Notes: a model not told the origin generated them from the letters alone. Positions 11,598 through 22,677 are shown, counted from the stretch's first letter. The stretch: DNA of 64,000 nt from Liolophura sinensis (GCF_032854445.1 NC_088306.1:13513386-13577385), one strand, 5' to 3'. Made by a program: numbers and translations.

Positions 11598-12150
11598 TTA
11601 AGTCGTTATGGTATGTCGTGCACGACGTGTCCAACGTATGTACAATAGCGTCCATGGGACATGGCGGGGTTCTCTACGGCAGTCATTGCAAATGTAAAAC
11701 CCACCGCGAAAGTGAAGTGTCAGCACCACTTTACCGAATTCAAATGCGACGTATTGGCCCGTATCGTTCCTAATATCAATTTCCACATCCGAGAAATGCT
11801 TGCGCCGCACGGGGATGTATTCCACGTGTTGAAAGGTCTTGGAGATGAGCTGCCAGTACTTCCCTTTCGTTTGACCACCCGCAACAGCGGCGCCAACGTG
11901 TCTCCCGCCACACCCTGTTCGACGATGTCCATGTACACGTACAGCGTGGGTGTGGTGGCATGTAAATCCTCGACAAGGACATGCAGCAGATCCGCTGGCC
12001 CTATAAGCCAGTCGTACGGTAAATTCTTGCGCTGCTTCAGATGTGGGCTGAAACTGAGCTCCAGTTCTTTCCGAAACCGCAGGCTGTATTTCCGCTGCAC
12101 ATCATCGAAGCAGAACGGCATGAACCTTGAGTGAGGTGATGTGTGTTTCG
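11598..12150 (-). pseudogene. Polinton/Maverick structural-type ORF, frame-shifted
   Basis: Two minus-strand frames (12121-11720, then 11825-11598) join across one frameshift near 11.8 kb. Together they resemble a conserved Polinton ORF seen beside the ATPase and integrase in invertebrate elements. Features are 'LYVYMDIVEQGVAGDTLAPLL', shortened here to its first 'VYMDIVE' and 'GDTLAPLLR' boxes, then 'EIDIRNDTG' and a terminal 'GKVVLTLHFR' strand. I take it to be virion-associated, possibly a minor capsid-type protein; that role is inferred from the element family, not from residues. The element is virus-like (Polinton/polintovirus) and clearly defective here. Confidence 0.6.
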
Positions 12151-12379
12151 GCCAATACGCCGGTCAAGCCCTAGCGAGGTCTTTGGGTGAAGGGTAATAG
12201 CCTCCTGGCAATGTTAACTTATGGCTAATGGTTTTGGCAATCGCGGTGTGATCAGTCGGTGTCGCCCCATAGCAGAGCAGCCTTTCGCCGTAAAGCGACG
12301 GGGAGCGTCTCTAAAATATCCCCCTCGCTCAAACGACCGTCAGACTTGCCGGTGGGCGGGTTAGTCCTCGGACTTGACT

Positions 12380-12600
12380 ACTGATCTTGAAACCCACGGT
12401 ACCGTTGAAGGGTGTGGTGATACCGCTGTATTTTCTCATCGTCCGGGAGATTTGTGTCGTGGAGGATCGATGCCGTCTCTTGCTCGAGCGCGTTGAAGGG
12501 TTTAACAGTACTGTGCGCAGGGTACAGGGAAAAGGGTACGGGGTTGGTGGCCTTGTTCGAGCCGCGGCTGGAACAAGGCCATTTTCTTAGCGAGCTGCAT
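12380..12600 (-). pseudogene. Small helical Polinton-type ORF remnant
   Basis: A minus-strand frame with 'ETASILHDTNLPDDEKIQRY' character: an acidic, helical segment ending in a 'LQRY' box. This is a conserved short motif in Polinton-borne proteins of unknown role. It lies between the structural-type ORF and the ATPase fragment, as expected for a collapsed element. Stops and frame changes on both sides mean it is not a usable gene. Confidence 0.45.
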
Positions 12601-12619
12601 TACCTCCCACCAGCTATCC

Positions 12620-12870
12620 CCTTAACGACGCCACCGATGAGGGATGGTACGGCCGGGACGAGGATGGGTTTGAGCAGCGTAACACCAGACGACGCGTTAC
12701 GTGGGAGGGTAAATGAGAGCTTGAGAGTGCTCCACCAATCATTTCACAAACACGGACTTTCCACACCCCATCGGTCCGCTGACGATGCAGGTAAACGGAT
12801 GCTCCCGTCGAGTATCCACGGATGGAGAATCTGAGTGAGTCAGTTCGGCTGGTCGTACGGGTAAGGGTGA
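12620..12870 (-). pseudogene. Polinton A32/FtsK-HerA type packaging ATPase fragment
   Basis: On the minus strand a Walker A loop, 'GPMGCGKS', sits in the context 'PFTCIVSGPMGCGKSVFVK' (about 12805-12748). A stop codon follows directly. About 20 residues later comes the downstream 'RVVWCY' box, itself preceded by an in-frame stop. This arrangement is characteristic of the genome-packaging ATPase of Polintons and related DNA viruses. Walker B and the C-terminal half are not recognisable. The fragment is too short and too broken to be functional. Confidence 0.68.
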
Positions 12871-13500
12871 TGTACAGTGCGGGAGGCCGCTGCGGTCACC
12901 GCCGCCGTCGCCGCGGGCGGGGATGACGAGGTAGACAGACTGCTACTGCAACTGCTGCTGCGTCTGCGTCTGCGGCTGCTGGTGCTGTCGCGCCGAGCCG
13001 TGTTGGGTGAAGAATAGGTGGGTGTGGAAACGGTGATCGGTACCGAAGTGTTGTTAGAGAGCGACGGTCGATGACGCCGGTGGTGTGGGGTGAACTGGGA
13101 AATCCCGAAAATTTCAACCAGGGAGTGATGGCTTGGTCAATGGACGCGTCCTGCTCGGCGGTAAGCGACGTGGTGGGCAGCGGGGTGGAAGTCAGGTCCT
13201 CCCCCGGGACGGTGCCGTCACACCGACGGGCGATTTCACTCGGCGACGACTGTGGTAATGGTGACGGCGACGGCGTGAACAAAGGCTTCTCGGACCAAGG
13301 GAGGAGCGTCTTGTTCAGTTGCCCTCGTAGTGGTCTTGGAGTAACTGTCCGCTGAGTTTCGCAGCCAATCCACTCACTAAAACTCCGATGTACAAGAGAA
13401 TTCCGAGCGCGGCTGCCACAGTGCCATTATTCTCACGCAGCCTTGTACCCACTGATCCATCCCATGAGGTAAGACGAAAGGAGGTGACAGTTACCCCGTC
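12871..13500 (-). other. Low-complexity, GC-rich part of the Polinton relic
   Basis: A minus-strand frame of 128 codons (13282-12896) is Pro, Ser and Thr rich and ends in an Ala/Val run made by GCN/GCT-type triplet repeats (12940-12995). It may be part of a linker or an unassigned Polinton ORF. Plus-strand openings here are antisense and unsupported. Confidence 0.35.
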
Positions 13501-13529
13501 ATCCTCGAGGTTAAATACGTTTGACGTCC

Positions 13530-14450
13530 GTGGCCGGCACCCAAGAATTAAAGCTGGGTGGGTAGCCGACCCACTTCACCCAATAGTACAGTTTTCCTCG
13601 ACGACGTTCCCTTTTTAAAAATTTTCTCCACTTGATAAAACTTGTCTGCCGCGGCCGTCCCCGGTTGCAGTTCGGTCTTGTAAAACGTCCCGAGCAACGG
13701 TTTCACGTTCAAGTCCTCCAGTCTGTACACGACAGGCTGACAAGGGTGGGTGCGGACGATGCTGAACATCTCCGTGGTCCAATTCGGAAGGTAGGATTTT
13801 TCGAATCTCCCTTTCACTTATACGCACGAGATCACCGGCGCGGTAACGGTGCACTGATCGTTTGGACCTTTGGGTGGACTGTACAAGGCTTGACGCACTT
13901 CTTCGAGGTTCTGGGTGGTGACTTCGATGGGGGCCCGCCGTATACTCCAGTGATACGCTCGATTATAACCGTGGACCAGTGCCGGTAATGCTTCCAGGTA
14001 CCGCAGAGTGTTGCGAGTCGCGAAATATTTGTACATGCGTCCTCTCAAAGTACGGTTAAACCGTTCTACCTCGAACGCTTTGATCTCGTTAAACGTGTGA
14101 AAGAAAAACACCACGTTGTGCTTTAAAAATGCCAGGAACAGTCTGTTCAGAAACTCTTTGTTCCCGTCCGTTTGCAGGTACAACGGTCGACGTCCCGTCT
14201 TGAAAATGCGTTGAAACGCCTCGATCAGAGGAGCACCGGTTTTGGTGCGCAGTGGAACCACCCAAGCGTACTTGGAGAGTATATCGATACAGGTAAGTAG
14301 GTAACGGTTGTCGTCGTTCTCTCTGACAAACCCATGTCGACCAGGTTCGCCTGCCACTGACTCTATATACCCTCAACCACAACTCGGCTACGAGGATAGC
14401 GTGTACGTGCCCTGCTGGGTTAGCCAAGCCGACACGCTAGCCCGACTCAC
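13530..14450 (-). pseudogene. Polinton/Maverick integrase (rve/DDE core plus chromodomain-like C terminus), multiply frame-shifted
   Basis: The catalytic core lies in the 179-codon frame 14357-13818. The first Asp is at residue 25 ('TCIDILSKY'), the second at 64 ('LQTDGNKEF') and a Glu at 98 ('EVERFNRTL'), so the DDE triad survives, with Glu 34 residues after the second Asp. 'NTLRYLEALPALVHGYN' and 'APIEV' boxes follow. The frame then changes at about 13.84 kb ('AGDLVRISE'), again at about 13.81 kb ('YLPNWTTEMFSIV', 'VYRLEDLN', 'GTFYKTELQ'), and again at the A-run near 13.61 kb into 'YYWVKWVGYPPSFNSW', the chromodomain-like end. Upstream of 14357 another frame shift separates remnants of the N-terminal part. 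At least four frame breaks make it a pseudogene. The match is to the 'F54H12.3-like' Polinton integrases rather than to retroviral ones. Confidence 0.85.
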
Positions 14451-14554
14451 TTTAAGTCCATGTTGCCGGGCCGAACGCCGCTGTGAGCCGCTGGACTGTC
14501 GCGGTCGTAGCACAATGCATGGAGAGCGGTATCGACTTTCTCTGAACCACTTCC

Positions 14555-14600
14555 GTCACCCCCTCCCCCCCCACCGGCCGCCGCCGCCGCCGCCGCTGCA
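14555..14600. repeat. C-run and CCG trinucleotide repeat
   Basis: 'ccctcccccccccaccgg' followed by seven or so 'ccg' units. On the minus strand it encodes an Arg run in a spurious ORF. Confidence 0.85.
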
Positions 14601-14985
14601 AGGTGACTGGAGGCCGGTGCGAGGCGTTGTCCTTGTGTCCGTGTATATTGAGTGAACCTATCCCAGACAGCGGATATATATTATCCAGTGTATATGCATT
14701 TGTCAACAAAATCCAGACACCAAGACCGACAACGTGATCCCACATCTGTCAGCTTGGGCGCTAGAGAGCTGAATGGAGTTCACACATGGGTCAGTTTTGG
14801 TGCGAATGCAGCTCACTCATTGGTCAGTTTTTGCCCGAAATGGAGCTGAATAGAGTTGCTCAACCCAACTTTACAAGCCGACGTTTTCGCTCCATCGTCG
14901 CTCATTGATCCGTCTCAAAGCTTACCAATGGACGAGCTCCATTTCGTTCGCGCCAAAACTGACCAATGGGTGAACTTTATTCTCA
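14601..14985. other. Spacer between the Polinton relic and the 40-bp array
   Basis: No gene recognised. If the Polinton terminus survives it should be near here, beyond the integrase, but I could not identify an inverted-repeat partner. Confidence 0.35.
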
Positions 14986-14987
14986 TA

Positions 14988-16522
14988 ACCATACGAGAGC
15001 CGTGTGAATGGGTTGCGATGTCTCACAATCATACCAGAGCCGTATGTATATGGGGCCATGTCTCACAACCATACAAGAGCCGTGTGTATAGAGGGCCATG
15101 TCTCACAATCATACGAGAGCCGCGTGTATGGGGGGCCATGTTTCACAATCATACAAGAGCCGTGTTTATGAGAGGCAATGTGTCACAACCATACGAGAGC
15201 CGTGTGTATGGGAGGCCATATCCCACAACCATGCGAGAGCCGTGTGTATATTGAAGGCCTTGGTTCACAACCATAAGAAAGCCATATGTATAGGCGGCCA
15301 TGTTTCAAAACCATAGGAGAGCCTTATGTTTAGATGTCTAGGCTAGAGCCGTATGTATATTAGCGGTCATGTCCTACAACCATACCAGAGCCGTGTCTAT
15401 GGGAGGTCATGCCTTACAACCATACCAGAGCCGTATGTATAGGGGGCCATGTCCCACAACCATACGAGAGCTGTATGAATAAGGGGCCATGCCACACCAC
15501 CACACGAGATAGGGGGCCATGCCTCAAAACCATACCAGAGCCGTATGTATAGGGGGCAAAAGGACAGCCGTAGGTATACTAGCGGCCATGTTTCACAACC
15601 ATACTAGAGCCGTGTGTATAAAGGGCCATATCTCAGAACCATACGAGAGCCGTATGTATAGGGGGCCATGTCTCACAACCATACCGGAGCCGTATGTATC
15701 GGGGGCCAAGTCCCACAACCATACCAGAGCCGTATGTACAGGAGGCCATATCTCACAATCATACGAGAGCCGTATGTATAGGGGGCCATGTCTCACAACC
15801 ACATCAGAGCCGTATGTATAGCAGGCCTTGTGTCACAACCATACGAGAGCCGTATGTATATGTGGCCATGTCTCACAACCATACGATATCTATGTGTATA
15901 GGCAGTCATGTGTTACAACCATACGAGAGCCGTGTGTGTAGGGGGCTATGTCTCACAACCATACGAGAGCCGTGTGTGTAAGGGGCCATGTCTCACAACC
16001 ATACGAGAGCCGTATGTATAGGGGGATTAGGTCTCACAACCATACAACAGCCGTGTGTGTAGGCGGCCATATCTCACAACCACACCAGAGCCGTATGTAT
16101 AGGGGGCCATGTCTCACAAACATTCGAGAACCGTGTGTACAGGGGGCCATGTCTCACAACCATACGCGAGCAGTAGATGTAATCGGTCGAGTCTCACAAC
16201 CATACGAGAGCTGTATTTGTAGGCGGTCATGTCTCATAACCATATGAGAGCCGTGTGTATAGGGGGTCATGTCTGACAAACATACGAGAGCCGTAGGTAT
16301 AGGGGGTCATGTCTGACAACCACACGAGAGCCGTATGTATAGGCGGCCATATCCCACAACCATACGAGAGTCGTATCTATGCCTCAGATCCACACTGGAG
16401 TCGTTTGTATGGGCTGCCATGCCTCACAACCATCCGAGAGCCGCATTTGTAGGCGGTCATGTCTTACAACCGTACGAGAGCTGTATGTGTAGGCGGGTCA
16501 TGTCATACGGGAACCGTATGTA
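14988..16522. repeat. Minisatellite, 40-bp unit, about 38 copies
   Basis: The unit is like 'ccatgtctcacaaccatacg' followed by 'agagccgtatgtataggggg'; for example, the 'gggggccatg' and 'gggggccaag' anchors at 15661 and 15701 are 40 bp apart. Copies carry many point differences and a few indels (for example a shortened region at 15500-15585). Long openings on both strands are generated by the repeat and are not genes. Confidence 0.95.
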
Positions 16523-18106
16523 GGTGTACTCGAAACTACTTTTTTCATTTCCAATTACATAAACTTAGAGAAGGATCAAGGTGCAGTTTACCAAGGTGCA
16601 ACAAATTGTCAGATACCTCGGCTTAAACGGCTGTGCCTCTAAAATAAAAAAAAATTATCAAGGTTCGCTGTCATCATCTTACTGTTCGTCCTTGAAGCTT
16701 GCTCTGTTCATAATTATTCTATGTCTTCCGTTGCTTTAAACCACGAGAGGGCGCTGGTCAAATCACATATTTGATTAGGGTTTCAAGCATTGCTTAGTTA
16801 TTTATTTGACTGGCGTTTTACTACGTTTTATTTGTATTTTACTTAACGTGAAATTTCATTTCAAAACGGAAGAGCCCAGGGAAAACTCACGACTATCTTG
16901 ATGTCTGTAGGTGTGGTATGTTTGTTGGAAGTCCTTCTCACGTACATCGGGAAAGGTAGCCAAGATCAGATAGACTTGAACTCACAGCGAGGGTATTAGT
17001 GTTGCCAAAATGATTCTTTTTTCTTCTCTGAAAACTGTGTTTTTTTTTGCTGTATCGTAGATGTTACCTTTCTACACAATTCATCACCAAACCGCTTGGT
17101 CCACATGCTGATATATAAAATTTTTCCCATCTGTGACCAGCTTAGCTGCAATGGTAGGGAAGTATGGAAATTTTAAAACTTCTTCTATATGCAAGACCGT
17201 TGATCCGGTTGGTAAGCATGCGCAACGCCTCTGGCGGAATCGAGTTTGGAAATTGTATACACATCTGTTGAGAACTGTGGATTGGTCGTTTAAGTCGTTT
17301 AAGTCACGTGGTTATCTGTTTTTGAATTTTGAACAAACAATATAGCAGTTTTTTTATAGTTTGACCTTTTCTCTTTTCTGCAGCGTATAATTTTTCTGTA
17401 AATTGCAATTAAACCCCGAAGATGTGTGGACTTTTTTTGGTTTCTTTTCAAGGTTACGTGACCGGAGGTCATGAGCTATATCAACTACATGAACTGCTTT
17501 TCAATGTTGCCTCATGGGAACGTATGGTTACGGGTGATAGTTTTGTCATAAAATGCGTTTAAAAGCTTACTTTCTACAGAATCACGTTACAGCAGTTTTA
17601 CCCATGACAAAGCCAGCATGCTAGAAGGGCACAAATTACTCCTATGAGGCTGAATGTTGGTGACGGCAAAGATCTGTATTTGGTCTTACTTTTAGCTGAA
17701 AATAGTATACAGCTCTAAAAAAAAGATTTGAGTTATAGCCCATGTGTAATCTACTTTCCGCCATATTGCCATCGACAAGCAGCTTTTTGGTGTCTTTTTT
17801 GAGAACGGCTAAGGCGCTTGATTGAATATATCATGAGACCCGAATTTTCTTTTTGGGGGAGCATTTATTTCTGCACATTTAGAGATTTTCACAGATCAAA
17901 GATCTGCCTGTTACACAATATTTTAGGTATACGCAGAGAAAAGACGTAGAGAAAACAATTGTGGAAGCCATGCGGATATCTATATACACGGAAAATCATT
18001 TTGGTCAAAACTGACTAGCATTATTTATTTAGTATGCACTTCTATTTTTGGGGACCTGTTTCTGCTTGGCAGACTTGACTTTCTCTGTGTTATCTGCATT
18101 CAAGTT
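16523..18106. other. Intergenic; decayed SINE A and poly(A) signals of the minus-strand gene
   Basis: A diverged minus-oriented SINE A lies at about 16795-17000 ('ttatttgactggcgttttac' to 'gaactcacagcga'). On the minus strand, AATAAA-type signals occur at 18023-18028 and 17864-17869, suitable for the 3' end of the gene whose stop is at 18107. No other gene was seen. Confidence 0.5.
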
Positions 18107-18644
18107 TCAAGTAATGTTATCTTTAAGATTTGTCTTAGCAGAGGCAGACTTGACTGGCTGTGGTGTTCTGGCTGGAGTAGGGCCCTGGTATGACTTGAAC
18201 AAATATGTGGGGGACATAACTGGGCTAAATTCAGACCAGTTGTTGTTGTTGTTGTTATAATCCCGACAAACATCACTGGAATTTGTATCCGCCAGTACAT
18301 GCGGAATTTTAACAGAGCTACAAATGTTTTTTGGTTGTACAGAATCGCCAAAGCCTTTCTTCAGAATTTCTCGCAGATGCAGTAGAAATGAAAACCACGA
18401 GACTGGACAGGCCAAACTTCCCTTCTCACTCGTCGGCTTGAGGGCATCAAAGGCTTCTAGCACGTCCTCGTACCTGGCGGCCTCCATGTACAAACTTGTC
18501 TCGAACATTTCGGCCTCCATCTTTATCGCGTAGATGTCCGCCATCACCCTGTCTCTGTCAGCCTCCATTTTTCTCTTTACCACTCTCAGGTTTATCAGTC
18601 TGTCATGTTCTCTCTCAGTGTTTTCTCCCACCATTTCCGTTTCC
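18107..18644 (-). CDS. Last exon of an unrecognised coiled-coil protein
   Basis: A polypyrimidine tract and 'catacag' acceptor (boundary 18645/18644) lead into one base plus 178 codons and a stop at 18107. The first 70 or so residues are strongly charged and helical ('LRVVKRKMEADRDRVMADI'), probably a coiled coil. The C-terminal half is low complexity, with an Asn run from AAC/AAT repeats and a Thr/Pro/Lys-rich basic tail. The open frame, the codon bias of the first half and the acceptor support coding. The upstream exon at 18863-18915 ends in phase 0 while this exon needs phase 2, so a small exon is missing or the model is wrong. Function unknown. Confidence 0.5.
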
Positions 18645-18862
18645 CTGTATGAAAGAAAACTATTTCTCAAAGCACCATCATTAAGATACAATTAAGTATT
18701 CATCCGTCTTTAAACCGTACTCAAGAACTTTGTATTCAAATATTTTATTCTTTTTAATATGTGTCCTCAACCAGCTGGAGGTATTTACCTTGAGAATCAT
18801 GTGAATATTTAACGGATTTGGCTGGCTATAACGTTTGACACTCCGGTGATCTTCTTACTCAC

Positions 18863-19196
18863 TGGCTGAGGAGTAGTTCTTGGGGCCTTCCTGATTTTTG
18901 TATGCTTATCCATATCTGTGAATATCAAATGTGGCAAAATCTCAATTGTGCATTATGCCAGATTTTAGTTTGATTATTTTATTTTGATCAGCTACTATAG
19001 ACATTATGGTTAGTTACATTTTAGATAAGTCCATATCTTCGCTTACCTAAAGATCTGCAGGTGCCAACGCTCGATTTGAAGACTGTAGGGGATGGTTTTC
19101 TGGGAGGAATGGGCGACTCCTGAGAGGCACCATTTTGATTAGCTGCTTTGACCGCAAGTGTTACGTGGTCAGACACAGATCGCCGACTGAGCATGT
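18863..19196 (-). CDS. Two candidate upstream exons of the 18.1-kb minus-strand gene
   Basis: Exon 19196-19047 (acceptor 'tttctag', donor 'gtaagc') encodes a Ser/Pro/Lys-rich segment starting 'MLSRRSVSDHVTLAVKAA' and leaves phase 1. Exon 18915-18863 (acceptor 'ttcacag', donor 'gtgagt') continues it in frame with 'DMDKHTKIRKAPRTTPQP' and leaves phase 0. The two join in frame and have good splice sites. Their basic, Pro/Thr-rich composition resembles the C-terminal tail of the 18107-18644 exon. In this frame the first ATG is at 19194. No known domain. Confidence 0.42.
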
Positions 19197-19334
19197 CTAG
19201 AAATAGAAAGGAAAAGAAAACAGTTATACACAATTTTCCTCACATATAACATTTGCTTACATATTAAATGAATCTTGAATAAAATAAATCTTTTAATTCC
19301 CCACTCCTCTGCTTTAGTTTTGTTCAGAACTTAC

Positions 19335-19499
19335 CTTGACACTGTGAAAGGCGTTTTCTGTTATGGCATTTGTTTTCTGATTTGTTTCTGATTTGTTTTC
19401 CTTATGGCATGTCTCTTATGGCAGAATCCTCTTCTGTAGCGGCTTTCCGTTCTTGAGGAATGGCGTCCCATTTTTATCTTTCCGTGTAAAGTAAATTTC
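19335..19499 (-). other. Candidate 5' untranslated exon of the 18.1-kb gene
   Basis: Bounded by an acceptor ('attgctttag') and a strong donor ('gtcaag' then 'gtaagt'). In the frame needed to join the next exon it contains stops, so it would be non-coding leader. A short duplicated 'ctgatttgttt' motif lies near its 3' end. Low certainty. Confidence 0.3.
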
Positions 19500-21840
19500 C
19501 TAAAGCAATAAATAGTACATGGTCTTATATAAAGCAGAATTATGAATATGTATACAATGTAGTGTTGTCTCATTTATGAATACTGCTTAACGGACTTGAG
19601 CTATTTTAGTCTGAACGTAGTTCTGATAGTATTGCAATGCACACAGACGTCGCGTGAAAGTTTCGTCATAACAAAAATGTCATCACTAGGAATATGCCAC
19701 CAAAATAACAGTTCCATAGTAACAAAAGTCTGATGTTACCCTAACTGTCCCGAACATGCTACACAGCTAAGCAAGCTAATCGTAACCTCCTTAAGACAAA
19801 CTCCTCACTTTGTTGTAAAAGATATCGAATTGCAAAAATATACATCGTAAGGATATGTGAAAACGTTTGATTCATTTGTCGTACCAATAGTTAAATCTGT
19901 CTTAAAATAGGCCATGTTTTAACCTCGGTTCTGACACAATAATACGAAGAACTCAAATCTGAATTAATAAAAACAGAATAAACTATGGGAAACTATATAG
20001 TATGATAGGTTGACAAAGAATTCACACGATTTCAACAGATACTTACTTAATTTACGCATTTGTAAGCTTTGTGCATTGCTGGCTTTTATCAAGATATAAA
20101 TCGGGGAAGTGTCCTGGCGTCACATCCGTGTGACGGACACCAAGACCGGGGGTGTACTGCACGTGACATTGTTACTTGTATTCTAACGGCTTCTGTGAAG
20201 ACTTGCATTACCTCCCCTTATTGCACTACATGTCAACCGGGTATCAACAGGGCAATAGCCAACTATCTATTAATACCACACCTACAGACGTCACACTTGG
20301 TATATTGAGGAAGTCCATACGTGAACGATAGTACGATAATACGATAGTATTATGTAGAGATATAGCCCAGGTATCTATTTGGACAGCTATTGAGAGAGGC
20401 TCTCACTAGTGTGATTATTTATTTATTTGATTGGTGTTTTATGCTGTACTCAAAAATACTTCACTTAACCTTATGCGACAGCGGCTAACAATATGGTGGA
20501 AGGAAATCGGGTAAGCCCGGGGCCCTAGTGGGATAAATAGGGGTTATATTGGCATCAGGTGACAGCTAGCCCGAAATATAAATACCGGTATCATCAATTT
20601 AGATTACCAAGTGTGAAGCCCGTAGGTGACGGTATGATCAGAGAGAAACTCATATCGCCATCCAAAGAGCCGCACCCTGTGGAGTGTGCTAATCAAATAC
20701 TGTGGCTGGGTATCAGGGGATAACCCGCATTCAGTGTTATTGAATTCAGAAAGTATGAAAGCTGTTGGAGTAGTCTTTACCGACAAGACGTAGACGCATA
20801 TATTAGGTCTGCTATTTTCAGTGGCGCCCACTGAGGGTGATAATTAGGAATTATGAGTGCCACGTGATGTATATCCCGGATCCAAGAATGTTTCACTTAC
20901 ACGAAGACGTAATTTATACATGTATGGAACATGTGCCGGTAGCCCCCTTTATGTAGTCTTGCCGTGCACATTTATTTTCAATCTCATCGGATCAGCAGTT
21001 CTGGGGAGAAGTTTTTCTTAAAGATTTCCATTCTTCTTCAATGTGGCGACTAAGTGGGTCACAGGTGCATAAAGTTTTATACACCGGCTTGTAGTCCAAG
21101 CGATTGGGTGATTTGGTTCTGTCGCCGTTTTCGACAGAACGACATGCAAAAAAAAAAAATCAGAGAAAAAATACTAGCGAAAACAGTTAACATAATTCAT
21201 TAACTGGAATAAGCCTAACATATAGTTTGGACCCTTATTTATGGTAGCGAAAGAAAGGAGTTATTTGGTAAGCAATAAGAAATTTTGAAGCCAATTTGAG
21301 AATCAAAGGTTCACGATGCATAGGCCCCCAGGCCCTGCCATGTGCCTGCAAAATAGATCAAGGTGGAGGGCAGTCTTGAATCAGTATGACAATTATAATT
21401 TGCATGTCTCGTAATCGAGACATATCTATTTTTCTGTCTTTTCGTTCATGTAGGCCAACAACTGGCTCTATTTGTAAGCCTGTTTCTAAATTTACAGGAA
21501 TGTACACGTTTCCGCATGAGTGTAGCCTATCTATAGGTGTGCATGTGTACCGTACGGGTCCTACTAGTAGGCCTATACCAGGTAACTTAATTAACGTTAG
21601 TTGGATGGTGTAAATATAGGCTATTGACTTGCTTTTTCGTTAAATATCGGTGTTCCATTTAAAATAAACAGAAAGAAGTTTTTAAAAGCCTTGCACAAGT
21701 TTCGGCGCAGTCTGTGCCACAGGCAACACTGCTGTAGGCCTATGCTTGCAACCCTACAAAGTGAAATCTGATCCGTTCTTGACCGTAGAGAGCCTCACAA
21801 ATCAGAGCACAATCGCCTCCAACGATTTCCTATTTCGTCT
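19500..21840. other. Intergenic between the minus-strand gene and the PINCH 5' region
   Basis: No gene was found. A minus-oriented SINE A 3' fragment lies at about 20418-20525, with imperfect 'ctagtg-gata' flanks. The rest shows nothing recognisable. Divergent promoters for the two neighbouring genes would lie in this interval. Confidence 0.4.
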
Positions 21841-21843
21841 GCA

Positions 21844-21966
21844 CCGGAAGTGATATCACATTCAAGAACTTCGATGGCAGTGGGCGAGCTTTTCCCCATC
21901 TCTCTGAGCTTTTGAAGGTTTGGTCACACGTCACAAGTGAACAACGTTGTCCTACATGACAGGCAG
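21844..21966 (+). promoter_or_regulatory. Candidate TATA-less promoter and leader exon upstream of PINCH
   Basis: 'ccggaagt', an ETS-type core-promoter motif, lies at 21844-21851. It is followed about 115 bp later by a textbook donor ('ggcag' then 'gtaagt', exon end 21966). No long ORF lies between, so this would be a 5' untranslated exon. The match to an ETS site is seen directly; use as a promoter is inferred. Confidence 0.4.
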
Positions 21967-22265
21967 GTAAGTAATATCAGTTCAGATAATCGGCGGTTTG
22001 TTTGCTAACAGATAAAGCTTGAAAAACAAACTAGAAATGCGATCTCAAGTTGTTGTTGTTGCATATTGTAGTAGAAGAAGTTGTACACTATAAAAAGTTT
22101 TTGCAATATTTCGCATTTTTTGACAAAGTTTTTTCATCATTTATTATTCTATTAATATTAGGTTAATCGGGTATTGGTTGTGATTTTTACAGCCATTGAT
22201 TAATCAAAGTATGACTTCATGCAGAGCATTTGAGACGGTTGTACACATACTTGTTGTTGATGCAG

Positions 22266-22429
22266 GTTGCAGGAATATTAGCCGCATCTGCTGTGATGGT
22301 TACTGTACCACTAGGAACGAAATACCTCCCACTCTCTCTCACCTGAACAGGTCTCCTGCCACCATGCTGTCACCTACGCAAATCAATTTCGTTCACGGTA
22401 CAGGATGGACCAACTCTAAAAGCAACAAG
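22266..22429 (+). CDS. Candidate upstream first coding exon, possibly of PINCH
   Basis: Acceptor 'gatgcag' (22265/22266), then about 98 bp of leader, an ATG at 22364 in a perfect 'gccaccatg' context, 22 codons ('MLSPTQINFVHGTGWTNSKS' and two more), and a donor 'aacaag' then 'gtacgc' at 22429, phase 0. Splicing to an acceptor at 35480 ('gccaaag', exon start 35481) would join in frame with the 35490 exon and so with PINCH. Splicing straight to 38598 would be out of frame. Ownership by PINCH is inference from position and phase. It could belong to a different transcript. Confidence 0.42.
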
Positions 22430-22677
22430 GTACGCTCTACTTTCACATGGAATTTGACCATTTGTGAATAGTGATGATGACAAATTGATGGTCGGTGACC
22501 TATTTAGGTGAGCTAGTGGGAGGTATTTCATTCCTACCAAGGTACAGTGGCATTGTGAGGAAAATTTGGTCAGGTGGCGCGCTTCCCTAGTGTTTCTGCC
22601 CTAGGGAAGCCCGCCCTCATGTGTAGCACAGTTGTAGGGACGCCTGGCCTAAGTTGAACAGTACGGGGATGATCTAG

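Noticed and set aside
11351-13355. Plus-strand ORFs of 94-157 codons across the Polinton relic
   Set aside because: They are antisense to minus-strand frames that carry recognisable integrase, ATPase and structural-type motifs.
14856-16523. Chain of overlapping 60-130 codon ORFs on both strands with repeated peptide motifs
   Set aside because: Produced by the 40-bp minisatellite; the same peptide appears in shifting frames because 40 is not a multiple of three.
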